The notes under the pieces were generated by a model that was not told where the DNA came from, made no database searches, and saw nothing but the letters and a program-made list of their open reading frames with translations. Source: Ereboglobus sp. (GTDB lineage: Bacteria; Verrucomicrobiota; Verrucomicrobiia; Opitutales; Opitutaceae). From it: a stretch of DNA of 49,309 nt. Each line of letters begins with the position of its first letter. The first letter of the stretch is position 1. Made by a program: the position numbers and the translations under genes. This document shows positions 15,383 through 26,134 of this stretch, piece after piece. Where the stretch lies: the NCBI GenBank assembly GCA_029974595.1, contig JARKRC010000036.1, forward strand, positions 1 through 49,309. The letters are read 5' to 3'.

Positions 15383-17452
15383 ATGAGCACAACAGCCCCT
15401 GTTTCCGCCTTCCGTCGTTTTCCCAAACCGCTCCGCATCCTGATGTGGTGCGCGATTGTCGCCATTGGCGTCGCCTCGCTCGGCATACTCGCGTTTTCAC
15501 GCGGTGAAAGCATCAGCGCGCTCTGGATCGTGGTCGCTTCGGTTTGCGTGTTCGCCGTGGCGTATCGTTTTCATTCGGCGTGGCTCATGGCGAAGGTGCT
15601 CACGACCGACGACATGCGCGCCACGCCCGCCGTGACGCGCGAGGACGGGCGAGATTACGTGAAGACGAACCGCTGGGTTGTCTTCGGGCATCACTTCGCG
15701 GCCATCGCGGGGCCGGGTCCGCTTGTCGGCCCCGTGCTCGCGGCGCAATTCGGCTACATGCCCGGGCTTCTCTGGATGCTCATCGGCGCGACGCTTGGCG
15801 GGGCGGTGCACGACAGCGTGATTCTTTTCTGCTCCATCCGTCGTGGCGGAAAAACAGTCGGACAGATGATTCGCGACGAGACGGGGCCGTTTGCCGGACT
15901 GCTGGCGCTTGTGAGCATCGTCTCAATCATGGTGATCATCATCGCCGTGCTTTCGCTCGTGGTGGTCAACGCTCTCGCCGAAAGTCCGTGGGGGCTTTTC
16001 ACGATCGCCGCGACGATGCCGCTCGCGATGCTCATGGGCTGCGCGCTGCGTTTCTGGACGCCGGGGCGCATCGGGCTTGTGAGCGCGTTCGGCGTGGTCG
16101 GGCTGATTGCCGCGGTGGTCGGCGGAAAGTTTTTGCACGGCAGTCCGCTCGAATCGCTTTTCCTTCTCAAGAGCACGACGCTCGCGTGGTGGATCATGGG
16201 TTACGGCCTGCTCGCGAGCGTGCTTCCGGTCTGGCTGCTGCTCGCGCCGCGCGACTATCTGAGCACGTTCATGAAGATTGGCGTGGTCGGGTTGCTCGCG
16301 GTCGTGATCGTCATCATCGCGCCGTCGCTCCAGATGCCGGCGCTCACGAAGTTCATCGACGGCAGCGGGCCGGTTTTCGCGGGGCCGGTGTTTCCGTTCT
16401 GCTTCATCACGATCGCGTGCGCGGCGGTGTCGGGTTTCCACTCGCTCATCGCCTCGGGCACGACGCCAAAACTCATCGCGCGCGAAAAGGACATCCGCGT
16501 GATCGGCTACGGCGCGATGATCACCGAGATGCTTGTCGGCGTGATGGCGCTCATCGCGGCGTGCACGATGCATCCGGGCGAATATTTCGCGATCAACATG
16601 AAGGGCGAGCCCGCCGCCGTCGTCGCAAAGGTCACCGAGCTCGGCTATCCCGTCACCGAGGCGCAGATGGCAAAGCTCGCGGAGGATGTCGGCGAGCACA
16701 GCATGATCGGACGCGCGGGCGGCGCGCCGACCTTTGCCGTCGGCATGGCGGAGATGCTCTCGCGCGTTTACGAAAGCAAGACCGCGAAGCAAATCTGGTA
16801 TCACTTTGCGATCATGTTCGAGGCGCTCTTCATCCTCACGACCGTGGATGCGGGCACGCGCGTCGGGCGTTTTCTCGTGCAAGACCTGCTCGGCATGGCG
16901 TGGAAACCGCTTGGCCGCACGACCTCGCGCGCGAGCGCATGGCTCGCGAGCATTCTCTTCGTCGGCGCGTGGGGCTGGTTCCTTTATCAGGGCGTCGTCG
17001 ATCCGCTCGGCGGCATCAATTCCCTCTGGCCGATTTTCGGCGTGGCCAACCAGCTCCTCGCCGTGCTCGCGCTTTCGCTCGGCACCACGGTGCTCATCAA
17101 GATGGGCAAGGCGCGCTACATCTGGGCGACGCTGCTGCCGCTCGTGTGGCTGTGCTCGGTCACGATCAGCGCGGGGCTCATGAAGATTTTCAGCGCGGAT
17201 CCGCGCCTTGGTTTCCTCAGCTACGCCTCGGTTTTGCGCGGTAACATCGCGGGCGGCGGCACGGAAAAACAACTCGCGCAATGGAGTCAGTTGCTCACGA
17301 CGAATTACGTGAACAGCGTTGTGACGGGCATGTTTCTCGTGCTCGTGATTCTCGTCGTCGCGGTGAGCGCGCGCCAGTGGCTGCGGCTTCTCACCAAGCG
17401 CGAATTGCCCGTGCTTTCGGAGGAACCCTACGTCGCGGTGACGACGAAATAA
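15383..17452 (+). CDS. cstA: CstA family carbon-starvation / pyruvate transporter
   Basis: A 689-aa inner-membrane protein with about 16 hydrophobic segments. The family signature HHFAAIAGPGPLVGPVLAAQ is at about residue 90-110, with GGAVHDSVILF following and TTVDAGTRVGRFLVQD in the second half. Relatives import pyruvate or peptides when carbon is scarce. The start at ATG 15383 (MSTTAPVSAFRRF) gives the usual cytoplasmic N-terminus; an upstream in-frame start would add 22 residues and is less likely. It stands alone, with the ceramidase-like gene 37 bp downstream. Confidence 0.95.
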   Translation: MSTTAPVSAFRRFPKPLRILMWCAIVAIGVASLGILAFSRGESISALWIVVASVCVFAVAYRFHSAWLMAKVLTTDDMRATPAVTREDGRDYVKTNRWVVFGHHFAAIAGPGPLVGPVLAAQFGYMPGLLWMLIGATLGGAVHDSVILFCSIRRGGKTVGQMIRDETGPFAGLLALVSIVSIMVIIIAVLSLVVVNALAESPWGLFTIAATMPLAMLMGCALRFWTPGRIGLVSAFGVVGLIAAVVGGKFLHGSPLESLFLLKSTTLAWWIMGYGLLASVLPVWLLLAPRDYLSTFMKIGVVGLLAVVIVIIAPSLQMPALTKFIDGSGPVFAGPVFPFCFITIACAAVSGFHSLIASGTTPKLIAREKDIRVIGYGAMITEMLVGVMALIAACTMHPGEYFAINMKGEPAAVVAKVTELGYPVTEAQMAKLAEDVGEHSMIGRAGGAPTFAVGMAEMLSRVYESKTAKQIWYHFAIMFEALFILTTVDAGTRVGRFLVQDLLGMAWKPLGRTTSRASAWLASILFVGAWGWFLYQGVVDPLGGINSLWPIFGVANQLLAVLALSLGTTVLIKMGKARYIWATLLPLVWLCSVTISAGLMKIFSADPRLGFLSYASVLRGNIAGGGTEKQLAQWSQLLTTNYVNSVVTGMFLVLVILVVAVSARQWLRLLTKRELPVLSEEPYVAVTTK

Positions 17453-17489
17453 GGCGGCCTCGATGCGACTGCGGCGCGACTGGTTTTTC

Positions 17490-18815
17490 ATGAGAAAACA
17501 AATGCAAGCCGCCGTGTTTTTTCTTGGGCTGGCCGCGATGTCGCTGGTCGCGGCAGCCGTGCCCTGTCGTGTCGGCTGGGCGTCCGCCGACATCACGCCG
17601 GAGGGCAGGGCGGCCATGCGCGGAGGTGCTGTTTCGACGGGTGTGATGGATCCGCTTACTGCCACCGTTCTCGCGCTGGAATCGGGTGACGGGGCGGCGT
17701 CGGAAAAGGTCATTTTTATCAGTTGCGATTTGCAGCACATCACCGACGGCAACCGTCCGGGCGTCAATATGCGCGATGATGTCCGCAAGCTCGTCGTGCG
17801 CGCCGTGCCGGAATTGAAGGCCGAGCAGATCATCCTGATGGCGACGCACACGCACGCGGCGCCTTATGCCTCGCGGGATGAGCAATACAGCCGGTTCGCG
17901 TCGGCACGGATCGCGGAGGCTGCCGTGAAGGCTTGGAAAAACCGGAAGCCCGGCGGCATCAGCTACGGGCTGGGCCATGCGGTGGCGGGGCACAATCGCA
18001 TCGCGGTCGATCGCGACGGCGTCGCGCGCATGGTCGGGAGCATGCAGCGCGGAAGCGTCAGCGCGCCCGGATTCAGCCACATCGAGGGTTTTGAGGATCA
18101 CTCCGTCCATCTGCTTTATACCTGGGACAAAGAGGGCAAATTGACCGGCGTGGTCGTAAACGTCGCCTGTCCGGCGCAGGTTCAACGCGGAACACTTGTC
18201 AGCGCGGATTTCTGGCATGAGGTGCGCGGCGAGCTGGCGGGGCGGCTGGGGCCGGATGTGTCCATCCTTCCGCAGCTCAGCGCGGCGGGCGATCAGGCGA
18301 CAACCGTGATGGTCGAAAAAAAAGCGGAGGAGCGGATGCAGCGGCTCATGTTTCCCAAAACAACGGACAGCCGCCTTCTGCGAAGAAAACAAATCGCGCG
18401 GCGCATTGCCGATGCGGTCGCGTCCGTCCTGCCCTTGATGAAGGGCGTCATCGAGTGGAATCCGGTTTTGGCGCACAAACACGAACGCGTCGATTTGCCG
18501 CGCGGATTTCCGCGGCCCGATCCTTCGCTGCCGGTTTATCCGGTTGAGATTCATGCGGTGCGGATCGCCGATGCCGCGATGGTCACCAACCCGTTTGAAC
18601 TTTATCTCGATTGCGGCATCCGGATCAAAGGGAGAAGCCCCGCCATCCAGACTTTTATGATACAGCTTGCCGGTTCGGGTGCTTATCTCCCGACGCGGCG
18701 CGCCGTTGCGGGAGGCGGGTATGGCGCGATTGCGCAGACGTGTGTGGTCGGTCCGGATGCGGGCGATCAACTGGTCGATGCCTCGTTGCGACTGCTCAAT
18801 GATCTCTGGCGGTAA
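17490..18815 (+). CDS. Neutral/alkaline ceramidase N-terminal-domain-like secreted protein
   Basis: A 441-aa protein with a Sec signal (MQAAVFFLGLAAMSLVAAAV). It has hallmarks of the neutral/alkaline non-lysosomal ceramidase domain: VGWASADITPEG at the mature start, a long strand with FISCDLQHIT, the metal-site motif MATHTHAAPYAS, and GHNRIAVDRDG. The family hydrolyses N-acyl amide bonds in ceramides. Many bacterial members are uncharacterised and this one lacks the C-terminal domain of true ceramidases, so the substrate is open. The alternative ATG at 17502 is internal to the signal. It may share the cstA transcript. Confidence 0.75.
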   Translation: MRKQMQAAVFFLGLAAMSLVAAAVPCRVGWASADITPEGRAAMRGGAVSTGVMDPLTATVLALESGDGAASEKVIFISCDLQHITDGNRPGVNMRDDVRKLVVRAVPELKAEQIILMATHTHAAPYASRDEQYSRFASARIAEAAVKAWKNRKPGGISYGLGHAVAGHNRIAVDRDGVARMVGSMQRGSVSAPGFSHIEGFEDHSVHLLYTWDKEGKLTGVVVNVACPAQVQRGTLVSADFWHEVRGELAGRLGPDVSILPQLSAAGDQATTVMVEKKAEERMQRLMFPKTTDSRLLRRKQIARRIADAVASVLPLMKGVIEWNPVLAHKHERVDLPRGFPRPDPSLPVYPVEIHAVRIADAAMVTNPFELYLDCGIRIKGRSPAIQTFMIQLAGSGAYLPTRRAVAGGGYGAIAQTCVVGPDAGDQLVDASLRLLNDLWR

Positions 18816-18981
18816 GGCGTGCCCGGCGGGCGTGTCCTTCCCCAAATAACTGTGCTCCAAAAAATACGCGCATCCGCCATGCCCCAATTTTTTGGGCCAG
18901 CTTGGCACTGATCCTGCTTTTTCGAAGGGCTCGAACCATCGGGTAAACCAGTCCAATACTTTTATAATAATCAGGAAAAAA

Positions 18982-21900
18982 ATGAGTTATGTAACAAATA
19001 ATGCGCACGCCGCATCCACCGGCCGACAGCGGCCCGGCAAGCAGGGGCTTTACGATCCTTGGTTCGAGCACGATGCGTGCGGCGTCGGTTTTGTTGTGGA
19101 CATGAAGGGGCGGGCTTCGCACCGCATCGTCGAGCAGGGTCTGGAGGTCCTCGAAAAACTCGACCATCGCGGCGCCACCGGCGCCGAGCCCAACACTGGC
19201 GACGGCGCGGGCATACTCCTGCAGATTCCGCACGAATACTTCGTGCGCGTTTGCAAGGACGTGAGCATCAATCTCCCCGGACGCGGGCACTACGGCACGG
19301 GCCTTGTTTTTCTGCCGCGCAATCCCGCCAAGCGCCGCAAGCTCGAAGACCACCTCGCGCAAATCATTCGCAGCGAGGGGCAGCTTTTTCTCGGCTGGCG
19401 CACCGTGCCGACCAACAACGCCATGCTCGGCGACACGGCGAAATCCTGCGAGCCGTTCATCCGGCAGATTTTCATCGGACGCTCACCGAAGGTCACCGAC
19501 GAGCTCGCCTTCGAACGCAAGCTCTACGTCATCCGCAAGCGCGCCTCGCACGAGGTCGTGAGCGAGGGGCTCGGCGGCTCGGACATGTGGTATCAGCCCA
19601 GCCTCTCGTCGCGCACCATCGTTTACAAGGGCATGCTGCTCGCCACGCAGCTCAACGGCTACTTCCTCGACCTGCGCGAACCCGATTTCAAGACCGCCAT
19701 CGCGCTCGTCCACTCGCGTTTTTCCACGAACACATTCCCGAGCTGGGACCGCGCGCATCCGTACCGCTACATCGCGCACAACGGCGAGATCAACACCCTG
19801 CGCGGCAACGTGAACTGGATGCACGCGCGGCAGGCGCATTTTTCCTCCGACCTTTTCGGCGACGACGTCAACAAGGTCCTTCCCGTCATCAATATGAACG
19901 GCAGCGACTCGGCGATGTTCGACAACACCTTCGAGCTTTTGCACCTCGCCGGACGCTCCATGCCGCACGTCGCGATGATGATGATTCCCGAGCCCTGGTC
20001 GAATCACAAGACCATGCCGCCCGCGCGCCGCGCGTTCTACCAATACCACGCCTGTCTCATCGAACCTTGGGACGGCCCGGCGGCGCTTGTTTTCACCGAC
20101 GGAAAACTCATCGGCACCATCCTCGACCGCAACGGCCTGCGCCCCGCGCGCTACTACGTCACCAAGGACGACCTCGTTGTCCTCGCCTCTGAGGCCGGCG
20201 TGCTCGACGGCATCCCCGCCTCCGACATCGCGACGAAGGGCCGTCTTCAGCCCGGACGCATGTTTTTGGTCGATACGCTCAAGGGCTGCATCCTCGACGA
20301 CGAGCAGGTGAAGGACCAGCTCGCCGCCGAGTATCCCTACCAGCAGTGGATCAACGACCACGTTGTCTATCTCAAGAACCTGCCCGCCGCGCCCGATCTT
20401 CCCGCGCCCGCGCCCGACACGCTCAAGCAGCGCCAGCTCGCGTTCGGCTACACCCACGAGGACGAGCGCGCCGTGCTCACGCCCATGGCGCGCGACGGCG
20501 TCGAGGGCATTGGCTCGATGGGCAACGACGCGCCGCTCGCCGTCCTCTCCAACAAGGCCAAGCTGCTCTACGATTATTTCAAGCAGCTCTTCGCGCAGGT
20601 CACCAATCCGCCCATCGACAGCATCCGCGAGGAAATCGTCACTTCCACCGAGACCCGTCTCGGCGCCGAGGGCGACCTGCTCAATCCCGCGCCTTCCTCC
20701 TGCCGCCGCGTCGAACTCGACTGGCCCGTCATCACCAACGGCGAGCTCGCCAAAATCCGCCGCATGCAGCTCCCCGGCCTCAAGGTCGGCGTGCTCCCGA
20801 TTCTCTTCCGCGTTGCGCGCGGCGAGAAAGGCATGGCCAAGGCGATGGACGACCTCTTCCGCGAAGCCAGGCGGCTCATCGCCGAGGAGGAGGTCAGCAT
20901 CCTCATTCTCAGCGACCGCGGCGTGAACAAGGACAACGCGCCCATCCCCGCGCTCCTCGCTGTCGCCGGGCTGAACCATTTTCTCATCCGCGAAGCGCTC
21001 CGCACAAAAGTCAGCCTCGTCGTCGAAACCGGCGAGGCGCGCGAGGTGCACCACTTTTCGCTCCTCATCGGTTACGGCGTGAGCGCCATCAATCCCTACG
21101 TCGCGTTCGAGACAATCGACGACCTCATCAAGCAGGACCTATTGCCCGGGCTCGATTACAAGACCGCCTGCAAGAACTTCGTGAAAGCCGCCTCCAAGGG
21201 CGTCGTCAAAGTCATGTCCAAGATGGGCATTTCCTCGACGCAGAGTTATCGCGGCGCGCAAGTCTTCGAAGCCGTCGGGCTCAGCCAGGAAATCATCGAC
21301 CTGTATTTCACATGGACGCCCTCGCGCATCGGCGGCATCGGCCTCGACACCATCACCGAGGAGGTGCTCATCCGCCACCGCGCCGCGTTCGATTCGCGCG
21401 GCCCCGTCGCCATGCACGATCCCGCGCTGCCCGCGGGCGGCGAATACAAATGGCGCGATTCCGCCGAGCACCACCTTTTCAATCCCGAGACCATCCACTT
21501 CCTCCAGAAAGCCGTCCGCATCGGCTCCTACGATGTTTTCAAAAGCTATACGCGCCTCGTTGACGACCAGTCAAAAAACCTCTGCACGCTGCGCGGCCTG
21601 CTCGATTTCAAATCCGCCGATGCCGTGCCGATCGACGAGGTCGAGCCCGTCGAGTCCATCGTCCGCCGCTTCAAGACCGGCGCGATGTCTTACGGCTCCA
21701 TTTCGCAGGAGGCGCACGAGACGCTCGCCATCGCCATGAACCGCCTCGGCGGAAAATCCAATACCGGCGAAGGCGGCGAGGATCCCGAGCGCTTCAAGCC
21801 GCTGCCTAACGGCGACTCGAAAAACTCCGCCATCAAGCAGGTCGCCTCGGGCCGCTTTGGCGTCACCAGCGAATACCTCGTCAGCGCCCGCGAAATCCAG

Positions 21901-23625
21901 ATCAAGATGGCGCAGGGCGCGAAGCCCGGCGAGGGCGGACAGCTCCCCGGCCCCAAGGTCTATCCGTGGATCGCCCGCACCCGCCACACGACCGCGGGCG
22001 TCGGCCTCATCTCGCCGCCGCCGCATCACGACATCTATTCGATCGAGGATCTCGCCGAGCTCATCCACGATTTGAAAAACGCAAATCGCGAGGCGCGCAT
22101 CAGCGTAAAGCTCGTCTCCGAAGTCGGCGTCGGCACCATCGCCGCCGGCGTCTCCAAGGCGCACGCCGATGTTGTCCTCATCTCCGGGCATGACGGCGGC
22201 ACCGGCGCATCGCCGCTCAATTCCATCTGGCACGCCGGCCTGCCTTGGGAACTCGGCCTCGCCGAGACCCACCAGACGCTCGTCCTCAACAATCTCCGCA
22301 GCCGCATCGCCGTCGAGACCGACGGACAGCTCAAAACCGGGCGCGACGTTGTCATCGCCGCGCTCCTCGGCGCGGAGGAATTCGGCTTTGCCACCACCGC
22401 GCTCGTTTCGACGGGCTGCATCATGATGCGCGCCTGCCACCTCAACACCTGCCCCGTCGGCGTCGCCACGCAGGATCCGAATCTGCGGCAGAAATTCGCC
22501 GGCAAGCCCGAGCACGTCATCAACTTCATGACCTTCATCGCGCGCGAAGTGCGCGAACTCATGGCGCGCCTCGGCTTCCGCACCGTCGATGAAATGGTGG
22601 GCCGTGTTGACCGCCTCGAAGCCCGCCAGGCCGTCGAGCACTGGAAGGCGAGGGGACTCGACTTCTCCAATATCCTCTACGTGCCCGATTCCGGCCCCGA
22701 GGTCGGGCGCCATTGCCAGATTCCGCAGGATCACGGCCTCGAAAAATCGCTCGACATGACCGTGCTCCTCGACATCTGCAAACCCGCCATCGAGAAGAGC
22801 GAGAAAGTCATCGCCGAGATTCCCGTGCGCAACATCAACCGCGTCGTCGGCACCATCACCGGCAGCGAAGTCACGCGCAAGTGGGGCGCGCAAGGCCTGC
22901 CCGACGACACCATCGACATCCGCTTCAGCGGCTCCGCAGGCCAGAGCTTCGGCGCCTTCATCCCGCGCGGCATGACCTTCCGCCTCCACGGCGACGCCAA
23001 CGACTACGTTGGCAAAGGCCTCTCCGGCGGACGCATCATCATCCGCCCGCCCGCCGGCTCCACCTTCGATCCCGCGAAAAACATCATCGCCGGCAACGTC
23101 GCCCTCTACGGCGCCACATCGGGGGAAATCTTCGTCAACGGCGCCGCCGGCGAACGCTTCTGCGTGCGCAACTCCGGGGCAAACGCCGTTGTCGAGGGCA
23201 TCGGCGATCACGGGCTCGAATATATGACCGGTGGCCGCGTCGTCATCCTCGGCCCCACGGGACGCAATCTCGCCGCGGGCATGTCCGGCGGCGTCGCCTA
23301 CGTGCTCGACGAAAGCGGCGCGCTCCCCGCCAGCATCAACGCCGGCATGGTGCACATCGAAAAAGTGGACACGCCAAAGGAAGCCCGCGAGCTCCGCGAC
23401 CTGATCGAACGCCACGCCGCCTGCACCGGCAGCGTCCTCGCGCAACGCGTTCTCGACAACTGGGACGCCACGCTCCCGAAGTTCGTCAAAATCATGCCCA
23501 AGGACTACAAGCGTATGCTCGAACGCATCGAGGAGGCGAAGTCCGAGGGCCTGGCCGGCGACGACGCCATCATGGCCGCCTTCGAGTCCAACGCCCGCGA
23601 CCTCAGCCGCGTCGGCGGAAATTAA
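18982..23625 (+). CDS. gltB: Glutamate synthase, large subunit
   Basis: A 1547-aa enzyme subunit that transfers the glutamine amide nitrogen to 2-oxoglutarate. A propeptide of about 32 residues precedes the catalytic Cys33 in [13 protein letters not shown] (class II amidotransferase). A central FMN-binding synthase domain follows, with [30 protein letters not shown] and [11 protein letters not shown]. The 3Fe-4S cysteines are in [17 protein letters not shown]-terminal GXGXG beta-helix carries repeated G motifs ([16 protein letters not shown]). ATG 18982 has CAGGAAAA upstream; a longer in-frame start is not supported. gltD follows at 51 bp. Confidence 0.98.
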   Translation: MSYVTNNAHAASTGRQRPGKQGLYDPWFEHDACGVGFVVDMKGRASHRIVEQGLEVLEKLDHRGATGAEPNTGDGAGILLQIPHEYFVRVCKDVSINLPGRGHYGTGLVFLPRNPAKRRKLEDHLAQIIRSEGQLFLGWRTVPTNNAMLGDTAKSCEPFIRQIFIGRSPKVTDELAFERKLYVIRKRASHEVVSEGLGGSDMWYQPSLSSRTIVYKGMLLATQLNGYFLDLREPDFKTAIALVHSRFSTNTFPSWDRAHPYRYIAHNGEINTLRGNVNWMHARQAHFSSDLFGDDVNKVLPVINMNGSDSAMFDNTFELLHLAGRSMPHVAMMMIPEPWSNHKTMPPARRAFYQYHACLIEPWDGPAALVFTDGKLIGTILDRNGLRPARYYVTKDDLVVLASEAGVLDGIPASDIATKGRLQPGRMFLVDTLKGCILDDEQVKDQLAAEYPYQQWINDHVVYLKNLPAAPDLPAPAPDTLKQRQLAFGYTHEDERAVLTPMARDGVEGIGSMGNDAPLAVLSNKAKLLYDYFKQLFAQVTNPPIDSIREEIVTSTETRLGAEGDLLNPAPSSCRRVELDWPVITNGELAKIRRMQLPGLKVGVLPILFRVARGEKGMAKAMDDLFREARRLIAEEEVSILILSDRGVNKDNAPIPALLAVAGLNHFLIREALRTKVSLVVETGEAREVHHFSLLIGYGVSAINPYVAFETIDDLIKQDLLPGLDYKTACKNFVKAASKGVVKVMSKMGISSTQSYRGAQVFEAVGLSQEIIDLYFTWTPSRIGGIGLDTITEEVLIRHRAAFDSRGPVAMHDPALPAGGEYKWRDSAEHHLFNPETIHFLQKAVRIGSYDVFKSYTRLVDDQSKNLCTLRGLLDFKSADAVPIDEVEPVESIVRRFKTGAMSYGSISQEAHETLAIAMNRLGGKSNTGEGGEDPERFKPLPNGDSKNSAIKQVASGRFGVTSEYLVSAREIQIKMAQGAKPGEGGQLPGPKVYPWIARTRHTTAGVGLISPPPHHDIYSIEDLAELIHDLKNANREARISVKLVSEVGVGTIAAGVSKAHADVVLISGHDGGTGASPLNSIWHAGLPWELGLAETHQTLVLNNLRSRIAVETDGQLKTGRDVVIAALLGAEEFGFATTALVSTGCIMMRACHLNTCPVGVATQDPNLRQKFAGKPEHVINFMTFIAREVRELMARLGFRTVDEMVGRVDRLEARQAVEHWKARGLDFSNILYVPDSGPEVGRHCQIPQDHGLEKSLDMTVLLDICKPAIEKSEKVIAEIPVRNINRVVGTITGSEVTRKWGAQGLPDDTIDIRFSGSAGQSFGAFIPRGMTFRLHGDANDYVGKGLSGGRIIIRPPAGSTFDPAKNIIAGNVALYGATSGEIFVNGAAGERFCVRNSGANAVVEGIGDHGLEYMTGGRVVILGPTGRNLAAGMSGGVAYVLDESGALPASINAGMVHIEKVDTPKEARELRDLIERHAACTGSVLAQRVLDNWDATLPKFVKIMPKDYKRMLERIEEAKSEGLAGDDAIMAAFESNARDLSRVGGN

Positions 23626-23675
23626 AGCAACGTCCCGATCAGGGCATTCACCTTTTAAAAACGAACAAAAACATT

Positions 23676-25154
23676 ATGGGAAAACCAACAGGCTTCCTCG
23701 AATACATGCGGGAGACTCCCGTTGATCGCACACCGCTCGAACGCATCAAAGACTGGTCGGAGTTTCATCTTCGCATGGACGAAAGGAAACTCCGCAATCA
23801 GGGCGCGCGATGCATGGACTGCGGCGTCCCTTTCTGCCAGACCGGAAAACTCATCAGCGGCATGGCGGCGGGCTGCCCCATCCACAACCTCATTCCCGAG
23901 TTCAACGACCTCGTTTACCGCGGACTCTGGCGCCAGGCCTACGAACGCCTGAACAAGACGAACAACTTTCCCGATTTCACCGGACGTGTCTGCCCCGCGC
24001 CCTGCGAAGGCTCGTGCGTGCTCGGCATCACCAGTCCGCCCGTCGCGATCAAGAACAACGAATACGCGATCATCGAGCGCGCCTTTGAGGAAGGCTGGGT
24101 GCTCCCCCACGAACCCAGAACGCGCACCGGCAAAAAAATCGCCATCATCGGCTCCGGCCCCTCCGGACTCGCCGCCGCCGAGCAGCTCAACTCCGCCGGC
24201 CACACCGTTGCCATCTATGAGCGCGCCGACCGTCCCGGCGGACTCCTCATGTATGGCATCCCCAACATGAAACTCGACAAGCGCGAGGTCGTCCTCCGCC
24301 GCATCGAGCTCATGAAACAGGCGGGCGTCACGATCTATTGCAACGCCGACATCGGCGACCACATCCCGCCGCAGGAACTCCTCGCCGAGCACGACGCGCT
24401 CATACTCTGCACCGGCGCCACGCAGCCGCGCAACCTCCCCGTCGAGGGCCGCCAGCTCGAAGGCGTGCATTACGCGATGGAATTTCTCACCTCCAGCACC
24501 AAGGCGCTGCTCTCCGAAAACGCCCCCGCCATCACCGCGCGCGACAAACACGTCATCGTCATCGGCGGCGGCGATACCGGCACCGACTGCGTGGGTACCT
24601 CGCTCCGCCAAGGCTGCCGCTCCGTCACGCAAATCGAAATCATGCCCAAGCCGCCGCTCGAACGCCAGCCCGGCAACCCCTGGCCCGAATGGCCCAAGGT
24701 TCTCAAGACCGATTACGGCCAGGAGGAGGCCATCGCGCGCCAGGGCGCCGACCCGCGCGTCTTCCAGACCACAGTCAAGAAATTGCAAGGCGACTCCCAA
24801 GGCCGCCTACAAAGCATCGTCACCGTGCAGGTGAAGTGGGACAAAAACGACAAAGGCCAGTTCATCCCCGTCGAACAGCCCGGCACGGAAAAAGAACTCC
24901 CCGCGCAACTCGTCCTGATCGCGATGGGCTTCCTCGGCCCCGAGCAGCCGCTCTTGAAAGAGCTGAGCATCGAGACCGATGCCCGCAGCAACATCAAGGC
25001 CGAGCACGAAAGGCACCGCACCAACCATCCGAAAATCTTCGCCGCCGGCGACTGCCGTCGCGGCCAGAGCCTCGTGGTCTGGGCGATCAACGAAGGCCGC
25101 GCCGCCGCCCGCGAATGCGACCGCTACCTCATGGGCGCGACGCAACTGCCGTAA
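23676..25154 (+). CDS. gltD: Glutamate synthase, small subunit
   Basis: A 492-aa flavoprotein that passes electrons from NAD(P)H to the large subunit. The N-terminal cysteines for two 4Fe-4S clusters are in [20 protein letters not shown] and [12 protein letters not shown]. The FAD site is [17 protein letters not shown], and the NAD(P) site is [17 protein letters not shown]. The C-terminal FAD motif is [19 protein letters not shown]. It forms an operon with gltB. Just 7 bp after the stop begins the palindromic element that opens the RAYT module. Confidence 0.98.
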   Translation: MGKPTGFLEYMRETPVDRTPLERIKDWSEFHLRMDERKLRNQGARCMDCGVPFCQTGKLISGMAAGCPIHNLIPEFNDLVYRGLWRQAYERLNKTNNFPDFTGRVCPAPCEGSCVLGITSPPVAIKNNEYAIIERAFEEGWVLPHEPRTRTGKKIAIIGSGPSGLAAAEQLNSAGHTVAIYERADRPGGLLMYGIPNMKLDKREVVLRRIELMKQAGVTIYCNADIGDHIPPQELLAEHDALILCTGATQPRNLPVEGRQLEGVHYAMEFLTSSTKALLSENAPAITARDKHVIVIGGGDTGTDCVGTSLRQGCRSVTQIEIMPKPPLERQPGNPWPEWPKVLKTDYGQEEAIARQGADPRVFQTTVKKLQGDSQGRLQSIVTVQVKWDKNDKGQFIPVEQPGTEKELPAQLVLIAMGFLGPEQPLLKELSIETDARSNIKAEHERHRTNHPKIFAAGDCRRGQSLVVWAINEGRAAARECDRYLMGATQLP

Positions 25155-25160
25155 AACAAC

Positions 25161-25296
25161 GCGTGCGACAAGGAGGGGCGGCGTCCCCGCCGCCCGACGC
25201 GCACGAAGTGCGCGCCCCTCAAGTTGCTGCGAACGTCTTTTTTGCGAGGCTTCGCCTCGTCAGGCGGCGGGGACGCCGCCCCTCCTTGTCGCACGC
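25161..25296. repeat. 136-bp RAYT-associated palindromic element, left copy
   Basis: Perfect 26-bp inverted ends (25161-25186 and 25271-25296, starting GCGTGCGACAAGGAGGGGCG) enclose two smaller hairpins: gcgcacgaagtgcgc and GAGGCttcGCCTC. It is nearly identical in length and sequence to 25985-26120, in the same orientation, and a half copy lies at 3239-3291. Lying just after gltD it could also act as a transcription barrier between converging genes. Confidence 0.9.
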
Positions 25297-25303
25297 GCCC
25301 TTT

Positions 25304-25936
25304 TCAACACAAACGCGCCCTTTCGCCCTCAAACAATATAAACTGATTTGTCAGCAATTTCGCCTTCTCCGGATTTTTCCGGATATAACGCACGCAGCGC
25401 CCGAAGTGCGTCGCGTCGCGCACGAGCCGGTCGTAATAGTCCTTTTGCCAGCCGGGCCACTTTTCGCCCAAAAGATTTTTCAATTTGTGTGAAGTGAATC
25501 CTTTCCACGAATGAACCAAATCCGGCGGTTGCGCGCCGTTGAGCGTGGCGAAGAGCGTGTGCACATGATTGGGCATGACAACAAAGGCGAGCTGATGGCA
25601 GCGATCACCTTCGAAGTGCTGCAATGCATCCGCGACAACGGCGGCGATGTCATTGCTTCGCAGCACGCAGCTTCCCATCCCATTGTCGAGCCATGCCTCC
25701 ATTTGGCTGGAGAACAGTTGATGATATTCCGTTTCCTGCGCGGCGGTGTGTGGCGGCGGATTGCGTTTCAGCCACGCATCGCGATCCCATATCCAGCGCT
25801 CGCGCAATTCGCGCGGAATCGAATCGGCGAGGCGAAAAGTCACAAAATACGTCGCGTCGATTTGCGCCCAGTGCGGCAGACGGTTCTGGAGCTGCATGAT
25901 TTCCGCATAGGGGTTGAAGAAGCGGAGCTGTTCCAT
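25304..25936 (-). CDS. RAYT: REP-associated Y1 (HUH) transposase
   Basis: A 210-aa IS200-like protein. The HUH motif is VVMPNHVHTLFA (H124, H126), the catalytic tyrosine lies in WQKDYYDRLVRD (Y167/168), and the family patterns LPHWAQIDATYFVTFRLADSIP and FGRCVRYIRKNPEKAKL are present. RAYTs nick and rejoin single-stranded REP hairpins and are thought to spread them. I chose ATG 25936 (MEQLRFFNPY) because the longer frame upstream just translates the flanking repeat. It is bracketed by two 136-bp palindromes, and looks intact and recent. Confidence 0.93.
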   Translation of the reverse strand: MEQLRFFNPYAEIMQLQNRLPHWAQIDATYFVTFRLADSIPRELRERWIWDRDAWLKRNPPPHTAAQETEYHQLFSSQMEAWLDNGMGSCVLRSNDIAAVVADALQHFEGDRCHQLAFVVMPNHVHTLFATLNGAQPPDLVHSWKGFTSHKLKNLLGEKWPGWQKDYYDRLVRDATHFGRCVRYIRKNPEKAKLLTNQFILFEGERARLC

Positions 25937-25984
25937 GCGTGGAGGGTGTTTCGCGCAAAAAACAGAGACAAGCGCGAAAGCGCC

Positions 25985-26120
25985 GCGTGCGACAAGGAGG
26001 GGCGGCGTCCCGCCGCCCGACGCGCACAAAGTGCGCGCCCCTCAAGTTGCGGCGAACGTCTTTTTTGGCGAGGCTTCGCCTCGTCGGGCGGCGGGGACGC
26101 CGCCCCTCCTTGTCGCATGC
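25985..26120. repeat. 136-bp RAYT-associated palindromic element, right copy
   Basis: Same structure as the left copy, with inverted ends at 25985-26010 and 26095-26120 that differ at one position. It starts 14 bp beyond the class II aldolase stop codon, so it also marks the 3' end of the microcompartment operon. Confidence 0.9.
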
Positions 26121-26134
26121 GTTCTTCGCACGCC

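Noticed and set aside
18920-18960. A 'ggctcgaacc' T-loop-like string suggesting a tRNA
   Set aside because: No acceptor stem, D-loop or anticodon arm could be fitted around it; no tRNA found in the window.
21571-23445. Open frames of 500-640 codons on the minus strand opposite gltB and cstA
   Set aside because: Pure GC-rich shadows of strongly conserved genes; no recognisable domains.
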